64,000 nucleotides of DNA from Propionibacterium acidifaciens DSM 21887 (GTDB lineage Bacteria; Actinomycetota; Actinomycetes; Propionibacteriales; Propionibacteriaceae). The notes under the pieces are model-generated. The model was not told the DNA's origin, ran no database searches, and worked only from the letters and a program-made list of their open reading frames with translations. Each line of letters opens with the position of its first letter. Within the stretch, counting starts at the first letter, position 1. The position numbers and the translations under genes are program-made. The stretch is from NCBI RefSeq assembly GCF_000426605.1, contig NZ_AUFR01000009.1, forward strand, positions 38,470-102,469. The letters are read 5' to 3'. This document shows, one piece after another, positions 55,468 through 64,000 of the stretch.

Positions 55468-56931
55468 TCACTCGGACCGGGCGCCCGAGCGGGCCTGCTC
55501 GGCGTACAGGGCGCGGGACTCGAGCCGGTCCTCGAGCTGGTTGACGTAGATGGTGCGTTCGCCGACGACGAGCGTGGCGATGGCCACCGCGATCATGGCT
55601 GGGGCCAGCAGCGACAGATTGCCGGTCATCTCGGCGACCATGAGCATGACGCCGAGCGGGGCGTGGGCGATCGCGCCGAAGCAGGCGATCATCCCGACGA
55701 TGACGTACGGGGCGGGGCTGGCGCCGGTCCAGGGCAGGGCCGCCAGGACGCGCCAGAGCGCCCCGCCGGTGCAGCCCCCGACGACCATGCCGGGCCCGAA
55801 GACCCCGCCGGAACCGCCCGAGCCGATCGACAGGGTCGTGGCGAGGACCTTGACCAGCGGAATCACCAGGACGAGCCACAGCGGCGCGGCCAGGAGCCGG
55901 TCGGCGCGCATCTCGAGCTGCACCCAGCCGTAGCCGGTGCCGAGGGCCGCCGGCACGGCCAGGCCGAGCAGGCCGACGGCCAGGCCACCGAGGGCTGGCA
56001 GGAGGGCGGCCGGCACCGGCAGGCGCCGCAGGGCCGCGCCGCCGCGCTGGAACAGGCCCGCGTAGACGCGTCCGGCGAGCCCGGCGGCGACGCCGAGGAG
56101 CGCGAACCAGACGAGGGTCACCGGGTGCGTGAAGGTGAGGGCGCTCATCGTCCCGAAGATCGGCTGGAAGCCGTTGACCGCCCCGAAGACGGCGTAGGCG
56201 GTGATCGAGGAGACGAGGCTCGGCATGATCGCGTCGGCCTCGAGGTCGTTGCGGTAGAGCAGCTCGGCGCCGAGCAGCGCGCCGCCGAGCGGGGCGCGGA
56301 AGATCGCGCCGATGCCTGCCGCCATGCCGGCCGAGACGGCGATCCGCGCATCCCGGCGCGGCACCCGGAACCGGCCGCAGAGCATCGACACGACCGTCGC
56401 GCTGATCTGGGCGGCGGGCCCTTCGCGCCCGCCGGAGCCTCCCGAGCCGATGACGAGGGAGGAGGCGACGATCTTGACCAGCGCCACCCGTCCGCGCAGC
56501 GCGGTGGGCTCGTGGTGGACGGCGTGGATCGCCGCGTCGGTGCCGTGGCCCTTCGCCTCGGGGGCGAACGCCGCAACGAGCAGGCCGGCGACGAGCGCGC
56601 CGCCGCAGGTGACGAGCGGCACGGCCCAGGGGCGGGTAAAGCCGCCGCCCGTCAGGCCGCCACCCTCCCCGACGGTCGTCGGGGGCTGGTAGCCGCCGAG
56701 ACCGACGAGCAACCACCCGGTGGCGCGGCCGAGGCACCAGTAGAAGACGACGGCGCCCGCGCCGGCGACGAGGCCGATGGCGACGCCGAACAGCAGCCAC
56801 CGGGTCAGGGAGTCGCGCAGCGCCTTGGGGCGGCGCGGGACGAGGAGCCGCAGGAGGCCCCTGAGCCGGGCGCCGCGGCGACGGGACCGCGGGTTCCCCC
56901 GCACCGGCTCGAGCTTCGACACGGCGGCCAT
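55468..56931 (-). CDS. clcA: ClC-family chloride channel or transporter
   Basis: 487 residues with about 10-12 helices. The ion-path motifs are GSGGSGGREGP and GIGAIFRAPLGG, and a second GSGGSGGVFGPGMVVGG occurs in the C-terminal half. No CBS domains follow. Whether it is a channel or a proton-coupled antiporter cannot be told from what I see. Confidence 0.92.
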   Translation of the reverse strand: MAAVSKLEPVRGNPRSRRRGARLRGLLRLLVPRRPKALRDSLTRWLLFGVAIGLVAGAGAVVFYWCLGRATGWLLVGLGGYQPPTTVGEGGGLTGGGFTRPWAVPLVTCGGALVAGLLVAAFAPEAKGHGTDAAIHAVHHEPTALRGRVALVKIVASSLVIGSGGSGGREGPAAQISATVVSMLCGRFRVPRRDARIAVSAGMAAGIGAIFRAPLGGALLGAELLYRNDLEADAIMPSLVSSITAYAVFGAVNGFQPIFGTMSALTFTHPVTLVWFALLGVAAGLAGRVYAGLFQRGGAALRRLPVPAALLPALGGLAVGLLGLAVPAALGTGYGWVQLEMRADRLLAAPLWLVLVIPLVKVLATTLSIGSGGSGGVFGPGMVVGGCTGGALWRVLAALPWTGASPAPYVIVGMIACFGAIAHAPLGVMLMVAEMTGNLSLLAPAMIAVAIATLVVGERTIYVNQLEDRLESRALYAEQARSGARSE

Positions 56932-56965
56932 TATGGCACCGAGAGGCCGGTGCGGGGCGGCGGGT

Positions 56966-57712
56966 TCAGTCCGGCCCGGCCCCGGCCCGCGTGACGATCC
57001 GCACGGCCTCGTCCGGGTCGTCGGTGACGTGGAAGATGTCGACGTCCTCGGGGTTGATGCAGCCGCTGCCGGTGACGCTCGTGCGCAGCCAGTCGACCAG
57101 CCCCCGCCAGTAGCCGGAGCCGAACAGGACGACCGGGAAGTCCATCACCTTGCGCGTCTGGATGAGGGTCAGGGCCTCGAAGAGCTCGTCGAGGGTGCCG
57201 AAACCGCCGGGCATGGCGATGAAGCCTTGGGCGTACTTGAGGAACATCACCTTGCGGGCGAAGAAGTAGCGGAAGTTGACGCCGAGGTTCACGTACCGGT
57301 TCATCGTCTGCTCGAAGGGCAGCTCGATGCCCAGGCCGACCGAGCAGCCGCCGGCCTCGTGGGCGCCCCGGTTGGCGGCCTCCATGATGCCGGGGCCCCC
57401 GCCGGTGATGACGGCGAGCCCCCGGCTCACCAGCTCCCGCGCCATGTACTCGGCCTGCGCGTACTCGGGGGTGCCGCGCCCGGCGCGGGCGGAGCCGAAC
57501 ATCGAGATGGCCGGGCCCAGTTCGTCGAGGGCGCCGAAGCCCTCGACGAACTCGGCCTGGATCCGCAGCACGCGCCACGGGTCGTCGTGCATCCAGCTGT
57601 GGCCGCCCTCGAGCAGGCGCTGGTCTGTGGTGCGGCCGTCGATCTGGTCGCCCCGGCGGATGACCGGGCCCGCCGTCGCCTGCCGGTCCGGGGGACGGCC
57701 CGCCTCACTCAT
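56966..57712 (-). CDS. LOG-family (TIGR00730) nucleotide 5'-monophosphate nucleosidase
   Basis: 248 residues. The fold shows [32 protein letters not shown] and [12 protein letters not shown], the signature of LOG proteins. These hydrolyse nucleoside 5'-monophosphates such as cytokinin ribotides. Its start overlaps the dapE stop by 8 bp (ATGAGTGA); dapE-LOG pairs are common in actinobacteria, though the reason is unknown. Confidence 0.92.
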   Translation of the reverse strand: MSEAGRPPDRQATAGPVIRRGDQIDGRTTDQRLLEGGHSWMHDDPWRVLRIQAEFVEGFGALDELGPAISMFGSARAGRGTPEYAQAEYMARELVSRGLAVITGGGPGIMEAANRGAHEAGGCSVGLGIELPFEQTMNRYVNLGVNFRYFFARKVMFLKYAQGFIAMPGGFGTLDELFEALTLIQTRKVMDFPVVLFGSGYWRGLVDWLRTSVTGSGCINPEDVDIFHVTDDPDEAVRIVTRAGAGPD

Positions 57713-58820
57713 GGCCGCCTCCGGGCCGGAGCCAGGCGAGGAGGGCGTCGCGGGCGGCGTCGAGGTCGTCCAGCGGGCAGCACTCGTCGACGGCATGGGC
57801 CTTGCCGGCGTCACCGGGGCCGTAGTTGACGGCCGGCACACCGAGGGCCGAGAAGCGGGCCACGTCGGTCCAGCCGTACTTGGGGCCGGGCTCGCCGCCG
57901 ACGGCGGCGCAGAACTGACGGGCGGCCGGACGGTCCAGACCGGGGCGCGCGGCCGGCGACAGGTCGAGCACCTCGAAGTCGACGCCCGGGCGCTCGAAGG
58001 TGCGGCGCATCGCGGCGAGGGCGCCCTCGGCGGACACGTCGGGCGCGAAACGGAAGTTGACGTACAGCTCGGCGGTGTCGGGAATGACATTGCCGGCGGT
58101 GCCGCCGCTCACGATGGTGGCGTTGAGCCCCTCTCGGAAGACGAGGCCCTCGACCCCGACGGCCTCGCGCACCGGGTAGTCGCGGATGGCCTCGAGCAGG
58201 CCGGTGAGCTCGTGGATGGCGTTGCGGCCGAGCCAGCTGCGCGCCGAGTGGGCGGCGGTACCGTGGGTAGTCAGCTTGAAGCGGGTCGTGCCCTGGCAGC
58301 CGCCCTCGATGCGGTCGCTGGTGGGCTCCATGAGGACGGCGAAGTCCCCGGCGAGCCAGTCGGGGTGGTCTTCGGCGATGCGTCCCAGGCCGTTCGCCGA
58401 GGCCTCGATCTCCTCGCACTCGTAGAAGACCCAGGTGACGTCGTGGACGGGCTCGTCGAGCGCCTGCGCCAGGTGGAGGGCCACGGCCACGCCTCCCTTC
58501 ATGTCGGCGGCGCCGCGCCCGACGAGGACCTCGCGCCCGTCGCGCACCCCGACGCGGCTGGGCAGGTTGTCGGCGACCGGCACGGTGTCGAGGTGGCCCG
58601 CGATGATGACGCGCTGGTCGCGGCCGAGCCGGGTGCGGGCCACGATGCTGTTGCCGTGGCGCAGCACCTCCAGGTGCGGGCAGCCGGACAGCGCCCGCTC
58701 GACCAGATCGGCGAGGCGGGCCTCGTCCCGGCTGACCGACTCGATGTCGACGATCCGGGCGAACAGGCCGTGCAGATCGCCCGGCTCCAGGCCCTCGGCC
58801 TCCTCGTTGCGCATTGCCAT
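57705..58820 (-). CDS. dapE: Succinyl-diaminopimelate desuccinylase
   Basis: 371 residues of the M20 metallopeptidase family: [12 protein letters not shown] (metal His/Asp), [10 protein letters not shown] (bridging Asp), [13 protein letters not shown] (general base Glu and metal Glu) and a C-terminal [13 protein letters not shown] (metal His). It removes succinate to give LL-diaminopimelate. TAGGCT at 58828-58833 lies 7 bp before the ATG. It is divergent from dapD, the preceding pathway step. Confidence 0.94.
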   Translation of the reverse strand: MAMRNEEAEGLEPGDLHGLFARIVDIESVSRDEARLADLVERALSGCPHLEVLRHGNSIVARTRLGRDQRVIIAGHLDTVPVADNLPSRVGVRDGREVLVGRGAADMKGGVAVALHLAQALDEPVHDVTWVFYECEEIEASANGLGRIAEDHPDWLAGDFAVLMEPTSDRIEGGCQGTTRFKLTTHGTAAHSARSWLGRNAIHELTGLLEAIRDYPVREAVGVEGLVFREGLNATIVSGGTAGNVIPDTAELYVNFRFAPDVSAEGALAAMRRTFERPGVDFEVLDLSPAARPGLDRPAARQFCAAVGGEPGPKYGWTDVARFSALGVPAVNYGPGDAGKAHAVDECCPLDDLDAARDALLAWLRPGGGHE

Positions 58821-59029
58821 GGACCGAAGCCTAGCCGCGCCGGCCCGGCGCGGGCGACCGGCGAGCCGCCCGGGGGCTGTCGTCGTGGGATGGGACCGTC
58901 CGGGGACCGGACCTGCGCGGGCGCTCGTCCGTGGCCCCGCGTCACGGAGAACCACCGCGGACGCCCGGACGGACCGGTCGGGGCGCCGGTCGGACTCGCG
59001 CGTCACGGGGAAACGGCGGCGCCCGTCAG

Positions 59030-59035
59030 TAGGCT
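59030..59035 (+). promoter_or_regulatory. dapD -10 box, leaderless start
   Basis: TAGGCT lies 7 bp before the dapD ATG. The mirrored dapE gene has the same hexamer at the same distance (58828-58833, minus strand). Confidence 0.6.
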
Positions 59036-59042
59036 GGGCGCC

Positions 59043-59969
59043 ATGACTGACGCAACCCGCACCGCCTGGGGCTGGGGCCTGGCCACCGTGCACGACTCGG
59101 GCCGGACGCTCGACACCTGGTTCCCCTCCCCCGCCCTCGGCGAGCCCGACGACGGGCCCGCGCCCGCCCGGCTCGCCGCCGGCCGCGACGAGCTGCGCCG
59201 CGTGAGCACCGAGGTGCGCCGCGTCGTCATCGACCTCGACGCCCCGCCCGAGGAGGTGGGCGACGCCTATCTGCGCCTGCACCTGCTGAGCGCGCGCCTG
59301 GTCATCCCCAACAGCATCAACCTCGACGGCATCTTCGGGATCCTGCCCACCGTCGTGTGGACGAGCGCCGGGCCCTGCTCGCCGGGCGACTTCGACCAGC
59401 TCCGCCGCGCCCTGGCGGCCGACCGCGGCTCGCTCGTCATCACGAGCGTCGACAAGTTCCCCCGCATGGTGGACTACGTCATCCCCTCGGGGGTGCGCAT
59501 CGGCGACGCCGACCGCATCCGCCTGGGCGCCCACCTGGCCGAGGGCACGACGGTCATGCACGAGGGCTTCGTGAACTTCAACGCCGGCACCCTCGGCGAC
59601 TCGATGATCGAGGGCCGCATCTCGCAGGGGGTCATCGTCGAGGCGGGCTCCGACATCGGCGGCGGCGCCTCCACCATGGGCACCCTGTCGGGCGGCGGGA
59701 CGCAGCGGGTGCGCATCGGCAGGGGCTGCCTGCTGGGCGCGGAGTCCGGCTGCGGCATCGCGCTGGGCGACAACTGCGTCATCGAGGCCGGCCTCTACGT
59801 CACCGCCGGCACCAAGGTGACGATGCCCGACGGCTCCGTGGTGCCGGCTCGCGAGCTGTCCGGCGGCTCCAACATGCTGTTCCTCCGCGACTCCGTCACC
59901 GGCGCCGTGCGCGTCATCGCCCGCGCCGGGCGGCGCATCGAGCTCAACACGGCCCTTCACGAGAACTGA
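59043..59969 (+). CDS. dapD: Tetrahydrodipicolinate N-succinyltransferase
   Basis: 308 residues of the actinobacterial DapD type. A left-handed beta-helix of hexapeptide repeats spans about residues 150-270 ([59 protein letters not shown]). It uses succinyl-CoA on the lysine pathway intermediate. A lysozyme-like lipoprotein gene starts 1 bp after the stop. Confidence 0.94.
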   Translation: MTDATRTAWGWGLATVHDSGRTLDTWFPSPALGEPDDGPAPARLAAGRDELRRVSTEVRRVVIDLDAPPEEVGDAYLRLHLLSARLVIPNSINLDGIFGILPTVVWTSAGPCSPGDFDQLRRALAADRGSLVITSVDKFPRMVDYVIPSGVRIGDADRIRLGAHLAEGTTVMHEGFVNFNAGTLGDSMIEGRISQGVIVEAGSDIGGGASTMGTLSGGGTQRVRIGRGCLLGAESGCGIALGDNCVIEAGLYVTAGTKVTMPDGSVVPARELSGGSNMLFLRDSVTGAVRVIARAGRRIELNTALHEN

Positions 59970-59970
59970 C

Positions 59971-60804
59971 ATGGCGGCCCTGACCCGACGGGGACTGCTC
60001 GCCGGTCTCGGCGCCGGGGCGCTCGCCCTGCCGCTCGCCGCCTGCTCCGGCGGGGCCGTGGAGAGCCTGCCGGAGCAGGGCGCGCTGGTGAGCGCCGACG
60101 GGCTCACCCATCTGCTCGACCTCGACCAGGCGGCGAACGCGGCGATCATCGTCGGCGAGGCGATCCGTCGCGGCCTGCGGGCCCGGGCGGCGACGATCGC
60201 CCTCGCCACGGCGCTCCAGGAGTCGAAGCTGTACAACATCGAGTACGGGGATCGCGACTCGCTCGGCCTGTTCCAGCAGCGCACCAGCCAGGGCTGGGGC
60301 ACCGAGGAGCAGATCATGGACCCCTGGTACTCCTCGGGCGCCTTCTACGACGCCCTGGTGAAGATCGACGGCTGGGACAGCGGGAGCATCAACGACGTGG
60401 CCCAGGCCGTGCAGCGCTCCGGGGTGCCCGACGGCTACGCCGAGCACGAGGACGTCAGCCGCACCTGGGCGAGCGCCCTGTACGGCTACGACCCGGCGGC
60501 CGTCACCCTCGTCGACCGGGCGGAGGCGGCTGCCGACGCGGAGGCGCTCACCGGTTTCGTCGGCACCGTCTGGGGCGAGGCTGTCGGCTCGGTAATCGAC
60601 GGGACAACGATCACCTTCACGGTCCCCGACTCGCGTCAGGGCTGGTCGCTGGCCCAGCTGCTCCTGTGCCGCGGCTCGGCCGCCGGCCTCACGGGACTGC
60701 AGGCCGGGCAGGCGAGCTGGACGGCCAGCCGCACCGTGCGGACCGACTGGACCGGCGGGACGGACGAGGACGCCAGCATCGTCACCGCCACCCTGCACTC
60801 CTGA
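59971..60804 (+). CDS. Lysozyme-like fold exported lipoprotein
   Basis: 277 residues. The N-terminus RRGLLAGLGAGALALPLAACSGG is a Tat/lipoprotein signal ending in a lipobox. The following part (ALATALQESKLYNIEYGDRDSLGLFQQR) has the Glu and Gln-rich pattern of lytic transglycosylase-like folds, with SLGLFQQR as the recognisable motif. Probably acts on or binds cell-wall glycans outside the membrane. Its last codons abut mobile-element debris. Confidence 0.8.
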   Translation: MAALTRRGLLAGLGAGALALPLAACSGGAVESLPEQGALVSADGLTHLLDLDQAANAAIIVGEAIRRGLRARAATIALATALQESKLYNIEYGDRDSLGLFQQRTSQGWGTEEQIMDPWYSSGAFYDALVKIDGWDSGSINDVAQAVQRSGVPDGYAEHEDVSRTWASALYGYDPAAVTLVDRAEAAADAEALTGFVGTVWGEAVGSVIDGTTITFTVPDSRQGWSLAQLLLCRGSAAGLTGLQAGQASWTASRTVRTDWTGGTDEDASIVTATLHS

Positions 60805-60940
60805 ACTGGGGTGAAGCGGGTTCTCGGGCGGCGGTGAGCGTCTGGTTCAGGTTGCCTTTGCGACGTCCGGGTTCGGTGTCGATTTCGTCGGGTGTGCGGT
60901 GGTCGATCGCCGAGTGGGGGTCGTCCGGGATTGTGCCCCG
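60805..60940 (-). pseudogene. Possible transposase C-terminal remnant
   Basis: One minus-strand frame reads DPHSAIDHRTPDEID, resembling the PHSALGYRTP segment near the end of IS3/IS481-type transposases, then runs to a TGA inside the end of the upstream gene. Nothing upstream is in frame. The rest of 60805-61506 has no gene; it holds the repeats listed separately. Confidence 0.28.
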
Positions 60941-61019
60941 GTTCGGTCCAGGATGGCACGTCCCGGGTCGCGTGGACCCTGCTCGGGTGGACCTTGCGGT
61001 TCACGAATTCTTTCCTCCG

Positions 61020-61420
61020 GGAGGATTGTTCAAAAGTCATTTTTGACTCTTCAGGGGACTTTCGTCCGATTTTCTTGTGGGGACAGCGGGGAGGGCCTGT
61101 TCGCGCGACGAATGAATTGTCGAAACAGTCGTCGCGAACAGGCCCTCACATGTAGACTGCAACGGGACTCCCGGTCGTGGTCGCAGACGCCCGCTACGAG
61201 CGGATCGCCGGTCGGTGCCCCACTCTTGACAGGCCCGGGGGAAGGCTCACGATCCTGGAAGCCCATTCAAAATTCTCGGCGAAGCAGGCTCTGAGGCTTA
61301 TTCACAGGAGGTCAGGCGAGAGGCGCAGCCTCTAGCCATGACCTGGTTCATCGAGGCAGTGAACAAGCTTCTCCGACCAGGTATTTCCCTTGTCGACGCG
61401 CCAGTTTTGAACAATCCTCC
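61020..61420. repeat. 16-bp inverted repeats flanking about 370 bp
   Basis: GGAGGATTGTTCAAAA (61020-61035) is exactly inverted at 61405-61420, and an imperfect third copy (TTTGGACAATCCTCC) lies near 61480. This looks like terminal repeats of a small non-coding element or of a deleted insertion sequence. The interval contains a large hairpin and the GAGGCTTATTCACAG end sequence at 61293. Confidence 0.45.
61091..61147. repeat. Long hairpin in mobile-element debris
   Basis: GAGGGCCTGTTCGCG (61091-61105) pairs with CGCGAACAGGCCCTC (61133-61147); the stem continues with one bulge through GACGA/TCGTC to a loop of about 17 bases. It could be a terminator or part of a transposable element end. Confidence 0.5.
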
Positions 61421-61506
61421 TTCCACACATTCACCCAGACCATCACCACAGCCATCGCATCACAGCTCCACGAACAGACTTTGGACAATCCTCCGGGAAC
61501 GTCCGT

Positions 61507-61835
61507 CTATGCCAATTCCGCCCTGCTGAAAAGGGTTCGCGCATCCTCGGGGTCGTCGACGAGCCGCTCGAGCAGGGCCCGGATTCGTCGGAGCGCCTTC
61601 GTGTCGGCGCTGAAGGCAAAAAGCTCCTGCGCATCAGGGTCGAGCTCGACCCGGTCGGCCAGCTCGGGAGCACGTTCATCGATCAGGACACGGGTCAAGG
61701 CCGCCCAATCGTCACCACTTCCCTCGGCACCTTCATCAGCCCGGGACGCGAAGACCTCCTTCAAACAGGTGCCGGCCTGGATCGTCAGGCACCCCTGATC
61801 ATCACCAGCCTCGGGATCCGGCTCAGACAAAGCAT
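61507..61835 (-). pseudogene. Imm51-like immunity gene, 5' end lost to IS630 insertion
   Basis: About 109 codons remain. The core EGSGDDWAALTRVL..APELADRVELDPDA...FAFSAD has the Imm51 immunity-protein pattern (G-x-DW, E-x-APEL, DPE). The frame continues into the IS end without a proper start; only a TTG at 61851 inside the IS is available. It probably protected against a polymorphic toxin like the one at the right edge. Confidence 0.6.
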
Positions 61836-61840
61836 GGCCG

Positions 61841-62581
61841 TCATGAAACAAAATCGTTTCTGGTTTCGCGGAGTGGGAGGTGTTCGAAGCCGTGGTCGAC
61901 GGTGCGTCCGGTGACGTGTGAGACGAATGCGCCGAAGGTTTCTTCGGGGGTCTCGCGCTGGATGTTCGCGATGTTGCTCTTGGCCGTGTTCCGGACGTGC
62001 CCGGCCGGGTTGTGGTCGGGCGCGTACGGCGGCAGATGAATCGGCGTGATGCGCTCCAACAGCCGGCCCGGCTCGTGGAGGCCGGTCAACGCTCTCGCAT
62101 GGTGGAATCGGGCGTCGTCCAGGACGACCACGATCTTGCCGGCCTCGGTTTCGCGTTGGAGTCGTTCCAGGGCGAGGATCGTCTGCTCGGTGTTCTGGTT
62201 CCCCTCGATCGGGTACAGTTTGACTTTTTTGCTGGTCGGGGAGAGGGCGCCGAAGAAGGACTGGGACGTCTTCTTCCGGTCCACGGACCGGCCTGGTGCG
62301 CTGCCCCCTTTTGGGGGCTGCATGCGGCGGGTCCAGGCCTCGTGCTCGGGGCGGGCCTCGTCTGCGGTGTAGACCTCCCAGCCGGCGTCCAACAGGGCAT
62401 TGACTTGGGTTTTCACTTCGGTCATGCGTCTGGTGACGGCTTTCTCGTTGCGGTGCTCGTCGAACGGGTCGGGCGGCTCGAGGCTCGGCCCGCACAGGGG
62501 CGGGAGCAGCTGGTGGGAGGGGCCCGACTGGTACCGGCCGTCGGACAGGATCTTCACGACGTCACCGCAGGGCCGGGACAT
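61841..62581 (-). CDS. IS630 transposase, catalytic part (orfB)
   Basis: About 246 codons from an ATG at 62581. DDE-type landmarks are WEVYTADEARPEHE, VVVLDDARFHHA and YAPDHNPAGHVRN. The last normally reads D-x-NP-x-E-H in this family, so the third catalytic acid is replaced by Gly. The frame continues that of orfA only after a one-base shift at CTGCGGTGACGTC. The element is therefore probably inactive, or relies on frameshifting. Confidence 0.75.
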   Translation of the reverse strand: MSRPCGDVVKILSDGRYQSGPSHQLLPPLCGPSLEPPDPFDEHRNEKAVTRRMTEVKTQVNALLDAGWEVYTADEARPEHEAWTRRMQPPKGGSAPGRSVDRKKTSQSFFGALSPTSKKVKLYPIEGNQNTEQTILALERLQRETEAGKIVVVLDDARFHHARALTGLHEPGRLLERITPIHLPPYAPDHNPAGHVRNTAKSNIANIQRETPEETFGAFVSHVTGRTVDHGFEHLPLRETRNDFVS

Positions 62582-62948
62582 CCCAGAACTCGGCGCGGAT
62601 GCCCGTCCGGGAGGGCGGCCGGGCCAGGATGGCCTTGAGTTCTTCCTTCCGGGTGCGGGTGAGTTTCGCCGCGTTCTGGTTCCCGGCATGCCCAGTCAGG
62701 ACCGAGCACATCCTGGTGGCCTGCCACTCGGCCAGCCATTCCTGCACGGCCCGCTCCGTGCGCTCAACCAGTTCAGCGAAGATGCCCACGTCGACCCCAC
62801 GGGAGGCGTACAGGACAGCTTCTGCTTTCATCCGAACCAGCACATGATTGTCGGAACGCTTCTTCCATCTGATCAGGACGGCTGTTTCTTCCGGGATGAC
62901 CTCGACCTGCATGCCCCGAACACATCCGAAACGGCACAGGAAATCCAT
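62562..62948 (-). CDS. IS630 transposase, helix-turn-helix part (orfA)
   Basis: 128 codons. The N-terminal half has a Tc1/mariner-like helix-turn-helix (IFAELVERTERAVQEWLAEW), which binds the element ends. It stops at GIRAEFWDVPALR, just where relatives with one frame continue into the catalytic domain. It overlaps orfB by 20 bp. Confidence 0.75.
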   Translation of the reverse strand: MDFLCRFGCVRGMQVEVIPEETAVLIRWKKRSDNHVLVRMKAEAVLYASRGVDVGIFAELVERTERAVQEWLAEWQATRMCSVLTGHAGNQNAAKLTRTRKEELKAILARPPSRTGIRAEFWDVPALR

Positions 62949-63059
62949 GGAAAATACGGTTTCGTTTCACGCCAGCCATACAAAAAGATTTTCGAATAAT
63001 CCTCCTGCGCTGGAGATTAAAAAGCAACGGGGTTTAATAAATTTTTTTGCAAGCAAATC

Positions 63060-63476
63060 TTATTTATCTTTACTAGTCCATTCAGCCATTCCACCACCCG
63101 GAAGACATATCAAATGAATCGAGTTCTCATACCATAGATCCCAAGCCTCGTACATCGGCGATGGCTTTATTGCAACTTGATATCCCCCATCAAAACTAAT
63201 ATGCATTTCACCAAAACTTGATATTTTCAGCTCTGTAAAGTATCTACGCACAAGGGCTAGCACAGGAGCTAAAGACTCTGGGTTTGATTGGGGGTCAAGT
63301 TCAATGGGAGCCGAGACTCGATTGAGTAGTGTAAAAGGACATTCGATGCGAATAGCAGTATCTGCGTCAAGCGTAAAAGTTACAGCCCAATCAAACGATA
63401 AAGAAGTCTGTACTGAATTAACCGCCACGAGAGACCATGACCCCTCAAGCGTCTTGTCCAAGATTAGCTGGGCCAC
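63060..63476 (-). CDS. DUF6188-like putative immunity protein
   Basis: 138 residues from a GTG at 63476 with GGGAGG 8 bp upstream. The pattern FDWAVTFTLDADTAIRIECPFTL near the start and YEAWDLWYENSIHLICLPGGGMAEW at the end fits DUF6188 proteins, small proteins often found behind polymorphic toxins. The start overlaps the toxin gene by 13 bp, as expected for a toxin-immunity pair. AT-rich compared with the chromosome. Confidence 0.72.
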   Translation of the reverse strand: MAQLILDKTLEGSWSLVAVNSVQTSLSFDWAVTFTLDADTAIRIECPFTLLNRVSAPIELDPQSNPESLAPVLALVRRYFTELKISSFGEMHISFDGGYQVAIKPSPMYEAWDLWYENSIHLICLPGGGMAEWTSKDK

Positions 63477-64000
63477 CCTGGCCGCCTCCCTTTATAAAAC
63501 TCGTCAATATGCGTTTCCACCTGGCCCCCTGGCTTACCATTTACATCGATAGACTGCCCCCCACCCTTGCCGTTATAAACTCTTACGTATCCATTAGGAT
63601 ACTGGGGAGTTGGCTCCATTATCCTAATTGAGTTCTGATTTTTTAGTGATCCTGGTTTTTGAAAAACAATTCCTCGACCATTATCGGCCGTTCTGCCAGC
63701 CCAACCGCTTGGCACATCAAATGTTGTGCCCCTAGGGGCTACAACAAAAGTCTTTCCACTGGACCCGCAGGCTCCGTTTTCGCCGGTGAGTGGGTTTTGG
63801 TCATTGTGGACGAGGATAGCCTGTCCGGTGTCGGTGACCACGTGGTAGTTGTGAAGGCCACCGATGGCTAGGTTGTGGACGGTTTGGGCGTGTCCGGTGG
63901 CCTGGACCGACACCACCTCGGTGACTCGCCCGTCCGGGGTGTGGAGGATGTCGCCCTCATGCAACTGCTCGGCCGGGATGTAGCCACGATCCTCAACATA
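63464..64000 (-). CDS. Polymorphic toxin C-terminus with Hint domain, 5' end beyond window
   Basis: The frame is open to the right edge (179 codons visible). Residues at the edge (GYIPAEQLHEGDILHTPDG) and VHNLAIGGLHNYHVV...ILVHN form the end of a pretoxin Hint (intein-like) domain that should cleave after the HN. The following 100 residues (GKTFVVAPRGTTFDVPSG to FYKGRRPGWPS) are the released toxin module, which I do not recognise. The large N-terminal delivery region lies outside the window. A DUF6188-like gene overlaps its 3' end. Confidence 0.8.
   Translation of the reverse strand, partial: YVEDRGYIPAEQLHEGDILHTPDGRVTEVVSVQATGHAQTVHNLAIGGLHNYHVVTDTGQAILVHNDQNPLTGENGACGSSGKTFVVAPRGTTFDVPSGWAGRTADNGRGIVFQKPGSLKNQNSIRIMEPTPQYPNGYVRVYNGKGGGQSIDVNGKPGGQVETHIDEFYKGRRPGWPS

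Larger units (their letters stand above)
61836..62977 (-). mobile_element. IS630-family insertion sequence, degenerate
   Basis: The ends match as an imperfect inverted repeat of about 22 bp: GGCCGTCATGAAACAAAATCGT from 61836, against GGCTGGCGTGAAACGAAACC read inward from 62977. Between them are two overlapping transposase frames. IS630 elements duplicate a TA target; a TA is seen on the right flank (62979) but not clearly on the left. Confidence 0.75.

Noticed and set aside
1..64000. tRNA genes or integrases marking island borders
   Set aside because: None were recognised by eye on either strand; a covariance search could still find one.

Overview
The window is high-GC, gene-dense bacterial chromosome with an Actinomycetota gene repertoire. 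The markers are GlnE with two type I glutamine synthetases, actinobacterial DapD, DUF3117, a sterol-carrier-family protein, a DivIVA-like membrane protein, a type A RNase P RNA, and many TAnnnT -10 boxes six or seven bases from an ATG or GTG (leaderless starts). A propionibacterial-type organism is possible, but I cannot fix the genus.

Positions 1-11842 (minus strand) hold a phage-defence operon. BREX genes brxA-brxB-brxC-pglX are followed by a SIR2-domain protein and a HerA-type ATPase. All five junctions overlap as ATGA. The operon runs off the left edge, where pglZ and brxL would be expected. Positions 12240-17740 are an alpha-galactoside utilisation operon (GH36 alpha-galactosidase, two ABC permeases, a lipoprotein binding protein). 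Positions 17939-25109 hold glnA, a small HTH protein, a lipoprotein, a TetR regulator, an SDR and glnE.

Positions of about 25.5-34.1 kb are a clearly AT-richer island and the most unusual part of the window. A divergent MocR-type regulator faces a minus-strand operon. It encodes a class II aminoacyl-tRNA-synthetase-like amino acid:carrier-protein ligase, a CitD-like carrier protein, a CitE-like lyase (with an in-frame TAG before its conserved tail), CitX, a YrdC/Sua5-SDR fusion and CitG, followed by an MFS exporter. CitF and CitC are absent, so this is not a citrate lyase. I infer a biosynthetic pathway in which an amino acid is activated onto a CitD-type carrier bearing the triphosphoribosyl-dephospho-CoA arm.

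Positions 34.2-60.8 kb are ordinary core genome. They include a threonine-synthase-like enzyme, a second glutamine synthetase, methionine aminopeptidase, rnpB, an Sfp-type phosphopantetheinyl transferase, an aminopeptidase P, a CitE-family lyase, an MgtE-N/CBS protein, DUF1003, Mrp, TatB, DapA, an O-methyltransferase, GlgC, GlgA, a ClC channel, a LOG-family protein, DapE and DapD. A short patch at 40.38-41.19 kb beside rnpB carries an att-like duplication and a small inverted-repeat element. Positions 60.8-64.0 kb are accessory: repeat and transposase debris, a decayed IS630-type element, a truncated Imm51-like immunity gene, and a Hint-domain polymorphic toxin with a DUF6188-like partner, running off the right edge.
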